A stretch of 64,000 bases of DNA from Scatomonas sp963928055 (lineage in GTDB: Bacteria > Bacillota > Clostridia > Lachnospirales > Lachnospiraceae). Shown here piece by piece: positions 17,771 to 26,554 of this stretch. Within the stretch, counting starts at the first letter, position 1; every line of letters begins with the position of its first letter. The notes beneath the pieces are model-generated. The model was not told where the DNA came from. It was given only the letters and a program-made list of their open reading frames with translations, and searched no databases. Both the position numbers and the translations under genes were made by a program. Where the stretch lies: NCBI GenBank assembly GCA_963928055.1, contig CAWVDN010000002.1, positions 124,001 through 188,000 on the forward strand. Direction: 5' to 3'.

Positions 17771-17791
17771 GATCTGACTTTTCGCAGGGGA

Positions 17792-18055
17792 TCAGTCCTG
17801 TACGTAGGGCATGATCGCCATGTGTCTCGCGCGTTTTACGGCAGCGGTGATCGCTCTCTGATGCTTCGCGCAGTTTCCGGTCACTCTTCTGGGAAGGATC
17901 TTGCCTCTCTCAGACACGTATCTTTTCAGCTTGTTTACATCTTTGTAATCGATTACATTATCTTTTCCGCAGAACACACAGACTTTTCTTCTTCTGCGGG
18001 GAGTTCTCTTCCTTACCGGAGCTTCTTCTCTCTCATTATTATTTTCGAATGCCAT
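17792..18055 (-). CDS. rpsR: 30S ribosomal protein S18
   Basis: An 87-residue S18 with an N-terminal zinc-ribbon-like VCVFCGKDNVIDYKD and the conserved core ILPRRVTGNCAKHQRAITAAVKRARHM shape (seen at 50-77). It pairs with S6 in the small-subunit platform. It directly follows rpsF with a 43-base gap that holds its ribosome site but no ssb gene. Confidence 0.96.
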   Translation of the reverse strand: MAFENNNEREEAPVRKRTPRRRRKVCVFCGKDNVIDYKDVNKLKRYVSERGKILPRRVTGNCAKHQRAITAAVKRARHMAIMPYVQD

Positions 18056-18098
18056 CTCTTTGTCCTCCTTCTACGATTCTATTATCCAATCTTCCGGT

Positions 18099-18389
18099 TT
18101 ACTCGGCATCCTTGCGGACAACCAGGTATCTCAGCACATTGTCCATAATGCGTACGTGTCTTTCCACTTCCGCCGGACAAGCCGCGTCAGCCTCAAACTG
18201 AATAAAGTAGTAGAATCCCTCTTTCTGGTGCTGGATCTCGTAGGCCAGTCTCTTCTTGCCCCACTCTTCCACTTCAGAGATCACGCCGTTGTAACGGGTA
18301 ATGTAGCCTTTGGCTTTCTCCACTACAGCTGCTCTCTCCTCGTCCTCCAGTTTGGCACTCACAACTAATGCTAATTCATACTTGTTCAT
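18099..18389 (-). CDS. rpsF: 30S ribosomal protein S6
   Basis: A 96-residue S6 (MNKYELALVVSAKL start; KKRLAYEIQHQKEGFYYFIQF in the body). It binds S18 and the central domain of 16S rRNA. The ribosome site is AAGGAGGAAA. It has its own promoter and a structured leader that may bind the S6:S18 complex. Confidence 0.96.
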   Translation of the reverse strand: MNKYELALVVSAKLEDEERAAVVEKAKGYITRYNGVISEVEEWGKKRLAYEIQHQKEGFYYFIQFEADAACPAEVERHVRIMDNVLRYLVVRKDAE

Positions 18390-18427
18390 GCTGTTTTCCT
18401 CCTTCTGGTCTTTTGGCTTCCTGATAC

Positions 18428-18470
18428 TTCCCAGGAAACAAGGATTGCGGGATGCGTCCCACAGGGAAAC
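18428..18470 (-). promoter_or_regulatory. rpsF leader hairpin, candidate S6:S18-binding element
   Basis: The roughly 80-nt leader folds (minus strand) into outer TTCCC/GGGAA and inner GTGGGA-CGCA-TCCCGC stems with an unpaired CCG-containing internal side. Known rpsF leaders bind S6:S18 through a CCG bulge; identity here is inferred from shape and position only. Confidence 0.35.
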
Positions 18471-18499
18471 ATTTTAGCACAAGCGCTTTGAAAAGTAAA
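18471..18499 (-). promoter_or_regulatory. rpsF promoter
   Basis: TTTACT (18494-18499) and TAAAAT (18471-18476), 17-base spacer, with a TG one base before the -10. Confidence 0.6.
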
Positions 18500-18506
18500 G
18501 GAAAAT

Positions 18507-19373
18507 TTACAGATTCTGCATATTTCTCATGTCCAGAGGGATTTCCGGATCCTTTTCCCCTTTCATGGTCTCTTTGTACTCCGGATACAGCCGTTTTAAC
18601 TCCCGTTTCCGCTTCAGATGCTTACTGATGGCTCCCAGTTTGTTGTAGACGAAAAAGCCGTCGATGCGCACCGCGTTCCATTTTCCCAGCTTGTCCCGAA
18701 CGGTGCTGTCGTAGAACCTGCCTCCGCAGGAGATTTCCGGACCGCTTTTCACAAACTCGATCAGGTCGTTTTCATTGCGGATGGTATCCGGCAGATCCGC
18801 CCAGCCCCGGCCGATGCATTCCAGCTTATGGGCGTCGCTGCCTCCGAACCCGGGCCTGCCGTATTTCCTGGCCAGCTTTGCCGCCCGGATGTTTACCTCG
18901 TCTTTTTCACAGGCATTGTAGATCTCGATAAAATCAAACTGTTCGATCAGCTTTTTATTGCCCTGTTTGGAATATTTTCTCTTTCTTTCCCGGGTGGTCA
19001 CCACGCTGAGATATTTCTCCCCGTAAGGATGGGCCGGCCCCAGGATCCCGCCGTACCGGTGGACGATCTTCACCAGCAGGGCAATGGGCAGTCCCCGCAT
19101 CTCCAGGATCCGCAGTTTTACCCCCACCGGCATGACCACCAGCATATGCCCGCAGTCCATGGTGTCGTACTCGATGCCCTTGAGGACTACAAAGTCCGTA
19201 TATTCCTTTCCCTTGAGGGAATTCTTCCATTCCCGGTATCCGTCATAAGAGTTGTGGTCTGTTACCATCATGCCGCCGAATCCCATGCTGCGCAGTTTTC
19301 GGATATACTCCTCGATCATGACTCTCCCGTCCGTCGATCCCTCTTTTGTATGACAGTGCATATCAAACTTCAT
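18507..19373 (-). CDS. PHP domain phosphoesterase-like protein
   Basis: A 288-residue PHP-fold protein. Metal-binding motifs are MHCHTKEGSTDG (residues 5-16), VTDHNSYDGY (about 38-47), an Asn-Glu-type IEIYNA segment and GGSDAHKLE (about 200). PHP proteins hydrolyse phosphate monoesters or nucleotides; the substrate of this stand-alone form is unknown. Good AAAAGGAG ribosome site. Transcribed divergently from the radical-SAM-like gene. Confidence 0.82.
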   Translation of the reverse strand: MKFDMHCHTKEGSTDGRVMIEEYIRKLRSMGFGGMMVTDHNSYDGYREWKNSLKGKEYTDFVVLKGIEYDTMDCGHMLVVMPVGVKLRILEMRGLPIALLVKIVHRYGGILGPAHPYGEKYLSVVTTRERKRKYSKQGNKKLIEQFDFIEIYNACEKDEVNIRAAKLARKYGRPGFGGSDAHKLECIGRGWADLPDTIRNENDLIEFVKSGPEISCGGRFYDSTVRDKLGKWNAVRIDGFFVYNKLGAISKHLKRKRELKRLYPEYKETMKGEKDPEIPLDMRNMQNL

Positions 19374-19426
19374 TCGATCCGCTCCTTTTCTGTAGAAAGC
19401 ATGAACCTTTCACCTCTGACAAATTG

Positions 19427-19493
19427 ATTATACCACGCCCGCGGGATTCTTCATACTTTTTTAACACCTCCTTTGCCGGATTTTTGATATAAT
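19427..19493. promoter_or_regulatory. Divergent promoter pair between PHP gene and radical-SAM-like gene
   Basis: Minus strand: TGGTATAAT with TATAAT at 19427-19432, for the PHP gene. Plus strand: TGATATAAT with TATAAT at 19488-19493, for the radical-SAM-like gene. Both are extended -10 boxes (TGnTATAAT); no strong -35 is evident for either. Confidence 0.5.
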
Positions 19494-19522
19494 GACTGCA
19501 GAATGATATGGGAGGTGCCGTC

Positions 19523-20554
19523 TTGAAACCAAATGAAATCACACGGGCTATTATCGACGCTACCCTGGACCGTGGCCTGCGGGAGATCGAGGAGGATCCC
19601 AAGCGCAGCATCCGGAAACTGGCGGACATGGGAAAGCAGTTTTCCAAGGGAAGGTATGTGCAGGATCTGTACACACTGTTTCAGGAACTTCTCCGGAACG
19701 ACGACAGCCCTTATTATACAGCCATTGAACACCTTCTCCGCAATACCGAGCGCAAAGCTCTGAAGGATTTCGGCATCAACATCGGCTACAACAGCCTGAC
19801 CTACGGGGCGAAGCTGATCCGCGGCCAGGAAAAAAAGCGGGATTACCAGATCCCCTGGACACTGATCCTGCGAATGAACTCCCGGCTTCCCGACAGCATC
19901 GACGCGTCGGAGCTGAAGCTGCTCATCAGTCAGGGGATCGAAATGGGAATCTACACGTATATCATCCGCTGCCGGGGGGATCTTCCGGATCTGACCGCTC
20001 TCACAGAGCTTTTTCGCAGATATTCCCGCTGCTCCTTCCTGTTCTTCCTGCCGGATAAAAGTCTTTCCCCGGAACATCTGGCCCTGCTGAAACCCTGCAC
20101 CAACCTCATGACGATGCTGGCCGCCGGCGGCAGCTGGACAGACAGCGCGGTCCGGGGCCTGCGCCGGCAGAAATCCCTCTACGGGATCTACGCTTACTAT
20201 GAGGATGCCGACGGGGACAGCTGGACCCACAAAAACCGCTGCCAGGATTTTGTTTCCTATGAATCCTCCTTTGTGCTGATGGTCCCCACAGACCACTGCA
20301 GCAGCGGATACCGGGAGGAGGTCGACCGCTACATCCGCAAAGCCCGGCTTCAGCAGCTTCACCCCTTCGTGCTGCTGAACCTCTATTCAGATGTCTTTCA
20401 GATCGACCGCAGCATCTCCAACGAGCCCTGCTATTTTGAGCTGATGGAGGACGGGACCATCCACACACAGAACGGTTACATCCGGGATTATCACCGCACC
20501 AGTTCTCTGGAACGGCTTTTTACCCTGGCGCTTCCCCGGAATCCTTCGGAATAG
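19523..20554 (+). CDS. Radical-SAM-derived protein lacking the iron-sulfur cysteines
   Basis: A 343-residue protein. Its order of segments matches a Lachnospiraceae radical SAM family: an N-terminal helical region (EEDPKRSIRKLADMGKQF), then IPWTLIL, EMGIYTYIIRCRGDLPDL, and SRCSFLFFLPDKSLSPEHL, which align to the families' IPW..., ELGT...GGEPL and DC.F...TNGTLI segments. The CxxxCxxC cluster motif after IPWTLIL is replaced by MNSRLPDS, so no 4Fe-4S cluster or SAM cleavage is expected. Start is TTG at 19523 with GGGAGG seven bases upstream; the ATG at 19508 overlaps that ribosome site. Function unknown. Confidence 0.65.
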   Translation: MKPNEITRAIIDATLDRGLREIEEDPKRSIRKLADMGKQFSKGRYVQDLYTLFQELLRNDDSPYYTAIEHLLRNTERKALKDFGINIGYNSLTYGAKLIRGQEKKRDYQIPWTLILRMNSRLPDSIDASELKLLISQGIEMGIYTYIIRCRGDLPDLTALTELFRRYSRCSFLFFLPDKSLSPEHLALLKPCTNLMTMLAAGGSWTDSAVRGLRRQKSLYGIYAYYEDADGDSWTHKNRCQDFVSYESSFVLMVPTDHCSSGYREEVDRYIRKARLQQLHPFVLLNLYSDVFQIDRSISNEPCYFELMEDGTIHTQNGYIRDYHRTSSLERLFTLALPRNPSE

Positions 20555-20596
20555 GCAGTGTTTCGCCCGCCGCCCCGGGATACCGGCCACCGAAAA

Positions 20597-20634
20597 AACA
20601 AACAGGCATTTCCGTTTTTCGGAAACGCCTGTTT
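20597..20634. terminator. Bidirectional terminator
   Basis: Hairpin AAACAGGC..TTTCCG / CGGAAA..GCCTGTTT with an A-run on the left and a T-run on the right; serves the convergent radical-SAM-like and TetR genes. It reaches the TetR stop codon. Confidence 0.8.
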
Positions 20635-21187
20635 ATTTTTTCTGTTCCGCTTCTTCCCTTTCGATCTGCCGGGCCATGCTGAGGATCATTTTTTTCATCT
20701 GGCTGATAAAGTTTTCCGGGGTCATGCGGCACCCGTCCTCCAGCCAGCGGACCACCGCCGACAGGTACGCGTCGCAGAAAAAGGAAATAAAGATTTCCTG
20801 ATCCTCCTCCCCGTCTCCCATCTCCCGCAGGAAAAAGCTGACGATGGGGGTCATGGATTCGTGAAAATATTCGCTGAAGGAGTTCTGTCCCTCGATTTTC
20901 AGGGCCGCCCGGTAAAACTCCTGATCCCTGTAAAACAGTTCTCCCACCGAGACCAGAAGGTCCCACCCCGTCTGATAATGGGTGGTGTTCACCAGACCGA
21001 TAAAATCCATATAAAAGATCCAGTTTACCAGATCGTATTTATCTTTAAAGTGATAATAAAAGCTTTTGCGGTTCATACCGCAGCCTTCACAGATATCAAT
21101 GACGCTGATCTTTGAAAATGCTTTCTCCTTCATCAGTCTTTTCATGGAAGAAGCCAGGGCATTTTTCGTTATATTGGCATCGGGCAT
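20633..21187 (-). CDS. TetR/AcrR family transcriptional regulator
   Basis: A 184-residue repressor-type protein. The N-terminal helix-turn-helix is ISVIDICEGCGMNRKSFYYHF (split over about 28-47), the standard TetR DNA-binding unit; the rest is a ligand-binding helical domain of the TetR_C_8-like kind. A near-palindrome just upstream is a likely own operator. Target and ligand are not identifiable; the convergent radical-SAM-like gene is not obviously under its control. Confidence 0.88.
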   Translation of the reverse strand: MPDANITKNALASSMKRLMKEKAFSKISVIDICEGCGMNRKSFYYHFKDKYDLVNWIFYMDFIGLVNTTHYQTGWDLLVSVGELFYRDQEFYRAALKIEGQNSFSEYFHESMTPIVSFFLREMGDGEEDQEIFISFFCDAYLSAVVRWLEDGCRMTPENFISQMKKMILSMARQIEREEAEQKK

Positions 21188-21211
21188 AGCATCACTTCCA
21201 TTGTCAGTGTA

Positions 21212-21235
21212 ACTTTTGGGAAATTCCCGAAAAGT
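21212..21235 (-). promoter_or_regulatory. Candidate TetR operator
   Basis: A 24-bp near-palindrome with arms ACTTTTgGGaA / TtCCcGAAAAGT (20 of 24 positions symmetric), 25 bases before the tetR start. A related TTTCCCGAAATT stretch follows at about 21254-21265. Confidence 0.45.
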
Positions 21236-21281
21236 CCACTGTTATCATAGCATATTTCCCGAAATTTGTGAAGGTTTTTGC

Positions 21282-22748
21282 CTACCTGCTTTCCAGGGTA
21301 AAGGCGAAGGCCACCCCGTTGCTGTAATTCACGGCCCAGCATTTCTGCTTGTGGCTGTCCATAATGGCTTTTACGATGGAAAGGCCGATGCCGCTGCCCC
21401 CGTATTCTCTGGTCCTGGCCTTGTCCACCTTATAAAACTTATCCCAGATTTTCCCCAGATCTTCCTGAGGAATGGGGTTTCCTGTGTTGAACACGGTAGT
21501 CGTCACTGTGCCGTTCTCCTCCCGGCACTTGATCTCGATGACCCGCTCCCCTTCCAGATGGTTCAGGGCATTGGTGAGATAATTGGTGACCACTTCCTCG
21601 ATCTTGAACTCATCCCCCCAGACCGGCACCGGCGTCTCCTGGCTGAACAGGATCCTGGCCTTCTTCTGCTCGATCAGGATGTGGGAGGACTGGATCACCC
21701 CGCGGATCAGCTCCGCCAGGTCAAAGCATTCCATGGCCAGCTGCTCTCCGCCGGATTCCAGCTGATTCAGGGTCAGCAGCTGCTTTACCATCTTGTTCAT
21801 CTTGGCCGACTCGTCTATGATCACATCACAGTAAAACTCCCGGCTTTCCGGATCATCGCTGATATTATCCTTCAGCCCCTCCGCGTAGCCCTGGATCAGG
21901 GCGATGGGCGTCTTCAGCTCGTGGGACACATTGGAGATGAACTCCGTCCGCATCTCGTCGATCTGTTTCCGCTCCTCAATGTCTTTCTGCAGCTGCAGAT
22001 TGGCGCTTTTCAGCTCGGAAATGGATTTTTCCAGTTTCCGGGACATGATATTGAAATTTTTCCCCAGCTCGCCGATCTCGTCCTCCCCGCCGCTGGTATA
22101 CTTGACGTTAAAATCCAGCCGGGCCATTTTTTCCGACAGAACGGTAAGCTCCTGCAGCGGCCGCACCATTTTTCTGGTAAGGAGCCAGATGATCACGCCG
22201 CTGGCCAGGATCACTGTCAGGCCGATATAAATATAAAACTGATTGGAGATCGCCGCGGAATCCCGGATGCTCTCCAGCGGGCAGCGGACGATGTAGAATT
22301 CTCCGTTGTCCAGCCGGCCCCACAGTTCCAGATAATTGGTGCCGAGAAACCGGTCATGGCTCTTGACGATCCGGTATTTTCCCTGCTCTCCCATCCGAAG
22401 CACTTCCGTATTGCCGTCCTCCTGCCCCATGATATTTCCGATGAGGCGGTTGGCCAGGGAGTAATCCTCCGCGGAATTGGTGCTGATCCGCAAAGGATTG
22501 GAGGCAAGGTTCACCACCGCGTAGGTCAGGTTATTGGACTCGCAGAACTGATCAAATTCCTGGCTCAGGCCGTCGATCGGATCCGCCAGAACATTGACAC
22601 TGTCCCAGCTGTCCGAGAGGACGTCTATCTTCTTGGCCAGATAAAACCGTTCCATAAACACCCAGTGGAAAACGCCGATGGCTGCCAGGGTCAGGACCAT
22701 GACGCAGATAAAGGTAGCGGCGACTCTTTTTTTAATGGACCGCTTCAT
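21282..22748 (-). CDS. HAMP-domain sensor histidine kinase
   Basis: A 488-residue membrane kinase. Span 1 is at about 12-30, an extracytoplasmic sensor region of about 120 residues follows, span 2 is FYIYIGLTVILASGVIIWL (about 155-175), then HAMP, a short coiled segment, the dimerisation/phosphoacceptor box FISNVSHELKTPIALIQGY and an ATPase domain with N box (NYLTNALNH), FYKVDKAR and GGSGIGLSIVK. It overlaps its response regulator by four bases. The signal is unknown; VanS/PhoR-like architecture. Confidence 0.93.
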   Translation of the reverse strand: MKRSIKKRVAATFICVMVLTLAAIGVFHWVFMERFYLAKKIDVLSDSWDSVNVLADPIDGLSQEFDQFCESNNLTYAVVNLASNPLRISTNSAEDYSLANRLIGNIMGQEDGNTEVLRMGEQGKYRIVKSHDRFLGTNYLELWGRLDNGEFYIVRCPLESIRDSAAISNQFYIYIGLTVILASGVIIWLLTRKMVRPLQELTVLSEKMARLDFNVKYTSGGEDEIGELGKNFNIMSRKLEKSISELKSANLQLQKDIEERKQIDEMRTEFISNVSHELKTPIALIQGYAEGLKDNISDDPESREFYCDVIIDESAKMNKMVKQLLTLNQLESGGEQLAMECFDLAELIRGVIQSSHILIEQKKARILFSQETPVPVWGDEFKIEEVVTNYLTNALNHLEGERVIEIKCREENGTVTTTVFNTGNPIPQEDLGKIWDKFYKVDKARTREYGGSGIGLSIVKAIMDSHKQKCWAVNYSNGVAFAFTLESR

Positions 22749-23425
22749 GCGTCCACCTCGAACTTATAGCCCATTCCCCAGATAGTCTTGATATAGCTGC
22801 CCTTTTCCCCCATTTTGTTCCGAAGTTTTTTCACATGGGTATCAATGGTGCGGGCATCGCCGAAATAATCGTAATTCCACACATTGTTGAGGATTTTTTC
22901 CCGGGAAAGGGCGATCCCCTGATTTTCCAGGAAATAGGTCAGAAGCTCGAACTCCTTATAGCTGAGTTCCATGGGTTTGCCGTCGATGGAAGCCATATGT
23001 GCCGCCTTGTCGATGACGATGCCCCCTGCCTCCAGGGTTTCCCCGGGATTGATCTGGCTGGTCCTGCGGAGGATGGCCTCCACCCGGGCCACCAGGATCT
23101 TGGGGCTGAAGGGTTTGGAGATATACTCATCGACTCCCAGTTCAAATCCCAGGAGTTCATCCCGCTCCTCGCTTTTGGCAGTCAGCATGATAATGGGGAC
23201 TTTGGAGTGCTGCCGGATCTCCCGGCAGACCTCCCAGCCGTCCATTTTGGGCATCATCACGTCCAGGATGATCAGGGCGATCTCCTTATCTTCATAAAAC
23301 AGATCCAGGGCTGCTTCCCCGTCCCCGGCCTCCACCACATCAAAACCGCTTTTTATCAGGAAATCCCGCACCAGCTTCCGCATGCGGCTCTCGTCATCCA
23401 CTACCAGTATTTTCAATTTATCCAT
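22745..23425 (-). CDS. OmpR/PhoB-family response regulator
   Basis: A 226-residue regulator: receiver domain (VVDDESRMRK; phospho-acceptor Asp in ILDVMMPKMDGWE; conserved Lys in SKPFSP) and a C-terminal winged helix (YKEFELLTYFLENQG, DTHVKKLRNKMG, IWGMGYKFE). The start at 23425 follows AAGGAGGTGCC; an upstream extension of 17 codons covers that site and is rejected. First gene of the two-component operon. Confidence 0.94.
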   Translation of the reverse strand: MDKLKILVVDDESRMRKLVRDFLIKSGFDVVEAGDGEAALDLFYEDKEIALIILDVMMPKMDGWEVCREIRQHSKVPIIMLTAKSEERDELLGFELGVDEYISKPFSPKILVARVEAILRRTSQINPGETLEAGGIVIDKAAHMASIDGKPMELSYKEFELLTYFLENQGIALSREKILNNVWNYDYFGDARTIDTHVKKLRNKMGEKGSYIKTIWGMGYKFEVDA

Positions 23426-23582
23426 AAAGGCACCTCCTTGCGCTCCTGTATCGGCAGCCTGCTTTTTCCTTATCATAGCAGGGGATTATGTCGTCTCTGT
23501 GAAATCAGGAAAAATCAGCAGTTCTTTCTATAATATACTACCGTCAAAAAGGTGGGATTGCAAGTCGGAAAACCTCCGATTC

Positions 23583-24736
23583 TTACACAAACAGCGTAAT
23601 GACAACCGCGGCTGCCAGGCCGGTGATCCCTATGATGGTCTCCATCATGGTCCAGGATTTCAGCGTTGTCTTTTCGTCGATTTCCAGCAGGGAATTCACC
23701 AGCCAGAAACCGGAATCATTCACATGGCTGAAGGCTGTGGCTCCCCTGTTGATGGCGCAGACCATAGCTGCCAGATAGACCGGGGGAAGTTCCGCCACCC
23801 CGGGCATGGCCGCCATGATCCCGGCCGCCATGGTCATGGCCACCACAGCGGCCCCCACTGACGCCCGGATCAAGGCCGCGATCAAAAAGGCGATCAGCAC
23901 CAGAGGAAGTCCGCTTTTTTCCAGGGCGGGTCCGATGATATTCCCCATGCCGCAGTCCTGCAGCACCCAGCGGATGATCCCTCCGCCGGTGATCACCAGA
24001 AGGATCTGCCCCGTAGGACGCAGGGAGCGGTCCAGGATCTTTTTTAACTGTTCCCGTTATATCCCTGCTTTTTTCCCAGAAAATACATCGCTGTCAGCAC
24101 GGCGATGATCAGCGCCACAAAGGGCGTTCCCAGGAAGTCCAGCACCGGCCGGATTTTTTCCAGTCCCGGGATGTACGCGGATACGGTACTGAGAAGGATC
24201 AGGACCAGGGGAAGCAGAATGATGCACAGCACAGTGGAAAAAGCGGGCAGTTTCCCTTCCTCCGCTTCCCGGACCTCCTGAATGTTGGAGGGAAGCCCCG
24301 TATGGATCCGTCTGCCGATCCATTTGGACCAGAGGATCCCCGCAAAGATCAGGGAAAGAATTCCCACCGGCAAACCTACGGCGATCATCACCCCGAGATC
24401 CACCTGCAGCATGTTCGCCACCAGCACAGAGCCTGCGGAGGGCGGGACAAAGGCGAAGCCTGTGGCCAGTCCCGCCAGAAGAGGGATCACATAATACAAG
24501 GTGGATTTTTTTGTCTTTTTTGCCAGGCCAAAGGCCAGGGGGATCAGGATCACCACGCCCGCCTCAAAAAAGACAGTTGTTCCCACTGCCAGGCCGGTGA
24601 TCCCCAGGGCGGAGATCAGCAGGGACAGCACCGGATGGACCTTAAATTTAATGATCAGCAGAAGCAATAACGCGATTCCCGCCGCCGCCGCGATCAGCAG
24701 TCTGGCCGGATCCGCCGCGAATACCGGATCTGTCAT
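23583..24736 (-). pseudogene. GntP-family gluconate/sugar-acid permease, internally deleted and frameshifted
   Basis: Two parts of one GntP permease. The N-terminal frame (24736 to about 24050) runs into a stop (GYNGNS), while the C-terminal frame resumes as QLKKILDRSLRPTGQILLV. Adding one G at the GGG run (24053-24055) restores the frame. In addition, after KVHPVLSLLISA (near 24607) the sequence jumps straight to LGITGLAVGTTVFFEAG; about 65-70 residues usual in GntP proteins are missing in frame. The total is about 384 codons versus about 450. Likely non-functional unless the sequence is wrong. It follows the oxidoreductase with a one-base gap. Confidence 0.8.
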
Positions 24737-24737
24737 C

Positions 24738-26363
24738 TTATCTTCCTCCTTCCATGTATTTATGTACCGTGGCTTTTACCGCGCCGGGACCGGCGATCAT
24801 TTCCCGGAACATGGTCTCGATCTTTTCTCCCAGCCCCGCTCTGTAAAGATCTGTGAAGAAAATCCGCTCATTGGAAAGAATGGGTTTTAACTGGGTGGTG
24901 AAGGTCTCCGGCCGCCCTACCACGATCTCTTTTAACTGTTCCTGCAGCTCTTCATTCATGGGATCCGGGGCAAGTTCATATTTTTTCCCCTGGTCATCCA
25001 CGGCCAGCATGTACCGGAGCCATCCGGCGATTCCCAGAGGAATGGCTGTAAGACGAGAGGCGTCTCCGTATTTCGCCGTATACGCCTTGATGGTCTCCCC
25101 GAAACGGATGCCCACCATCTGGGAAACATCTACCGCCAGCCGCAGATTGGTGTCCCCCAGATATTCGTTAGGGAACCGGTCGTTGAAAAGCTCGTCCACA
25201 AATTCCCGGGGAGAAAGGATCCCCGGATCCGGCACCACCGGAAGTCCCTCATGGTAAGCCACCATGCGGGCCATTTTCATCATATCCGGATCCGTGTTCA
25301 GCATATGGGCAAAAAGGTCATAGCCCAGCACCACTCCCAGAGGCCCCGTAGCAGAATGCACCGGATTCAGGCACACGGTTACCTTCATGCGCTCGGACAG
25401 GTTCACTGTCTCACGGTCTGCCAGATAGACGCCGAAACCTTTTTCCAAAGCGGGCCGCCCGTTTGGAAAGCTGTCCTCGATCACCAGATACTGGGGCTTT
25501 TCCGCATTGATAAAGGGAGCGATATAGGTTCGCTTCCCGGTGATCACCGGCTGCATGTTTTCCACACCCAGGGCTTCCAGATCCGCGGCGATCTGCTCAC
25601 TGGGCCGGGGCGTGATCTTGTCGATCATGGTCCAGGGGAAAGAAACTGTTTTTTCATCGCTGACATAGGAGGCGAAGCCGGCATCCACATATCCCGCTTT
25701 CTGCCATTCCTCCGTCATGGTCCGCACGGATTCCCGGAGTTTCGCGCCATTCTGAGAACAGTTGTCCATAGAAACCAGCGCCAGGGGATATGTTCCCGCT
25801 TTATATCTTTCGTACAGCATAGCTGTTACGACGGCCATGGCTCCTGTGGCCTGATCCGGTCCTTTCTGAATGTCTTCTTCCACAAAGGGGAACCAGGTTC
25901 CGTCCGCTTTCCGCAGAGCGTACCCTTTCTCCGTAATGGTAAAAGACACCATCTGCAGAGAGGGGCTGGAAAAGATCTCTTTCAGACGGCTCCACTGCTC
26001 CGGATCCGAAGACTGGGCTTTAACCGCTTCCGCCAGGGAACCAAGCACTTTATACTCTCTGGTCCCGTCGCCGTGAAGGATCACGCTCAGGGCCAGATTG
26101 TCATAGGGTTTGTAAATTTTGTCCACCACATCGTAATCAAAGGTCTCCACACAGGTGATCCCCCGGTCCATTGCCCCTTCTTCCAGAAGGCCGTCCGCGA
26201 TCCCTCCGATAAAGATGCGGAAAATGTTGCCGATGCCGAAATGTACCCAGCCGGGTTCCTGTCTGGCTTTTTCCGAAACTGCCTCCACGTCATAACCCGG
26301 CAGCCGGATCCCCGCCTTCTCCCAGACCTCCTGATTTTTGATTCCCGCCACTGTCAATTTCAT
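24738..26363 (-). CDS. Mannitol dehydrogenase family oxidoreductase (fructuronate reductase-like)
   Basis: A 541-residue polyol/uronate NAD(P)-dependent dehydrogenase of the long-chain mannitol-dehydrogenase family. The N-terminal Rossmann segment HFGIGNIFRIFIGG and the C-terminal catalytic domain with KVTVCLNPVHSATGPLG (family Lys-x4-NxxH) are present. Pairing with a GntP permease and a ROK regulator suggests hexuronate, gluconate or sugar-alcohol use; the substrate cannot be fixed (fructuronate, tagaturonate or mannitol are all possible). Start at 26363 follows GGAGGAAGC. Confidence 0.82.
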   Translation of the reverse strand: MKLTVAGIKNQEVWEKAGIRLPGYDVEAVSEKARQEPGWVHFGIGNIFRIFIGGIADGLLEEGAMDRGITCVETFDYDVVDKIYKPYDNLALSVILHGDGTREYKVLGSLAEAVKAQSSDPEQWSRLKEIFSSPSLQMVSFTITEKGYALRKADGTWFPFVEEDIQKGPDQATGAMAVVTAMLYERYKAGTYPLALVSMDNCSQNGAKLRESVRTMTEEWQKAGYVDAGFASYVSDEKTVSFPWTMIDKITPRPSEQIAADLEALGVENMQPVITGKRTYIAPFINAEKPQYLVIEDSFPNGRPALEKGFGVYLADRETVNLSERMKVTVCLNPVHSATGPLGVVLGYDLFAHMLNTDPDMMKMARMVAYHEGLPVVPDPGILSPREFVDELFNDRFPNEYLGDTNLRLAVDVSQMVGIRFGETIKAYTAKYGDASRLTAIPLGIAGWLRYMLAVDDQGKKYELAPDPMNEELQEQLKEIVVGRPETFTTQLKPILSNERIFFTDLYRAGLGEKIETMFREMIAGPGAVKATVHKYMEGGR

Positions 26364-26387
26364 TTTTGCTTCCTCCATTCTTTTCAC

Positions 26388-26417
26388 TTTATACTTACGC
26401 TTATCTCTAAGTTGTAA
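26388..26417 (-). promoter_or_regulatory. Promoter of the sugar-acid operon with internal inverted repeat
   Basis: Minus-strand TTACAA (26412-26417) and TATAAA (26388-26393), spacer 18. The spacer region carries imperfect arms CTTAC...GTAAG (26394-26417), a possible repressor site for the divergent ROK protein. Confidence 0.45.
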
Positions 26418-26554
26418 GCATACTATATAACCAACTTTTTCCTAAATCAATTGACAGAAAACACAATCTTTTCCTAATTTTTTGGAGGATTTTACCAATG
26501 CTTCTTCATAATTCTTCCAGCGATTGCTTTTTTTCCGGGCCAGTAATAAAATAG

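Noticed and set aside
21216..22769. 517-codon plus-strand frame opposite the histidine kinase
   Set aside because: No recognisable domain, and the kinase on the other strand is complete.
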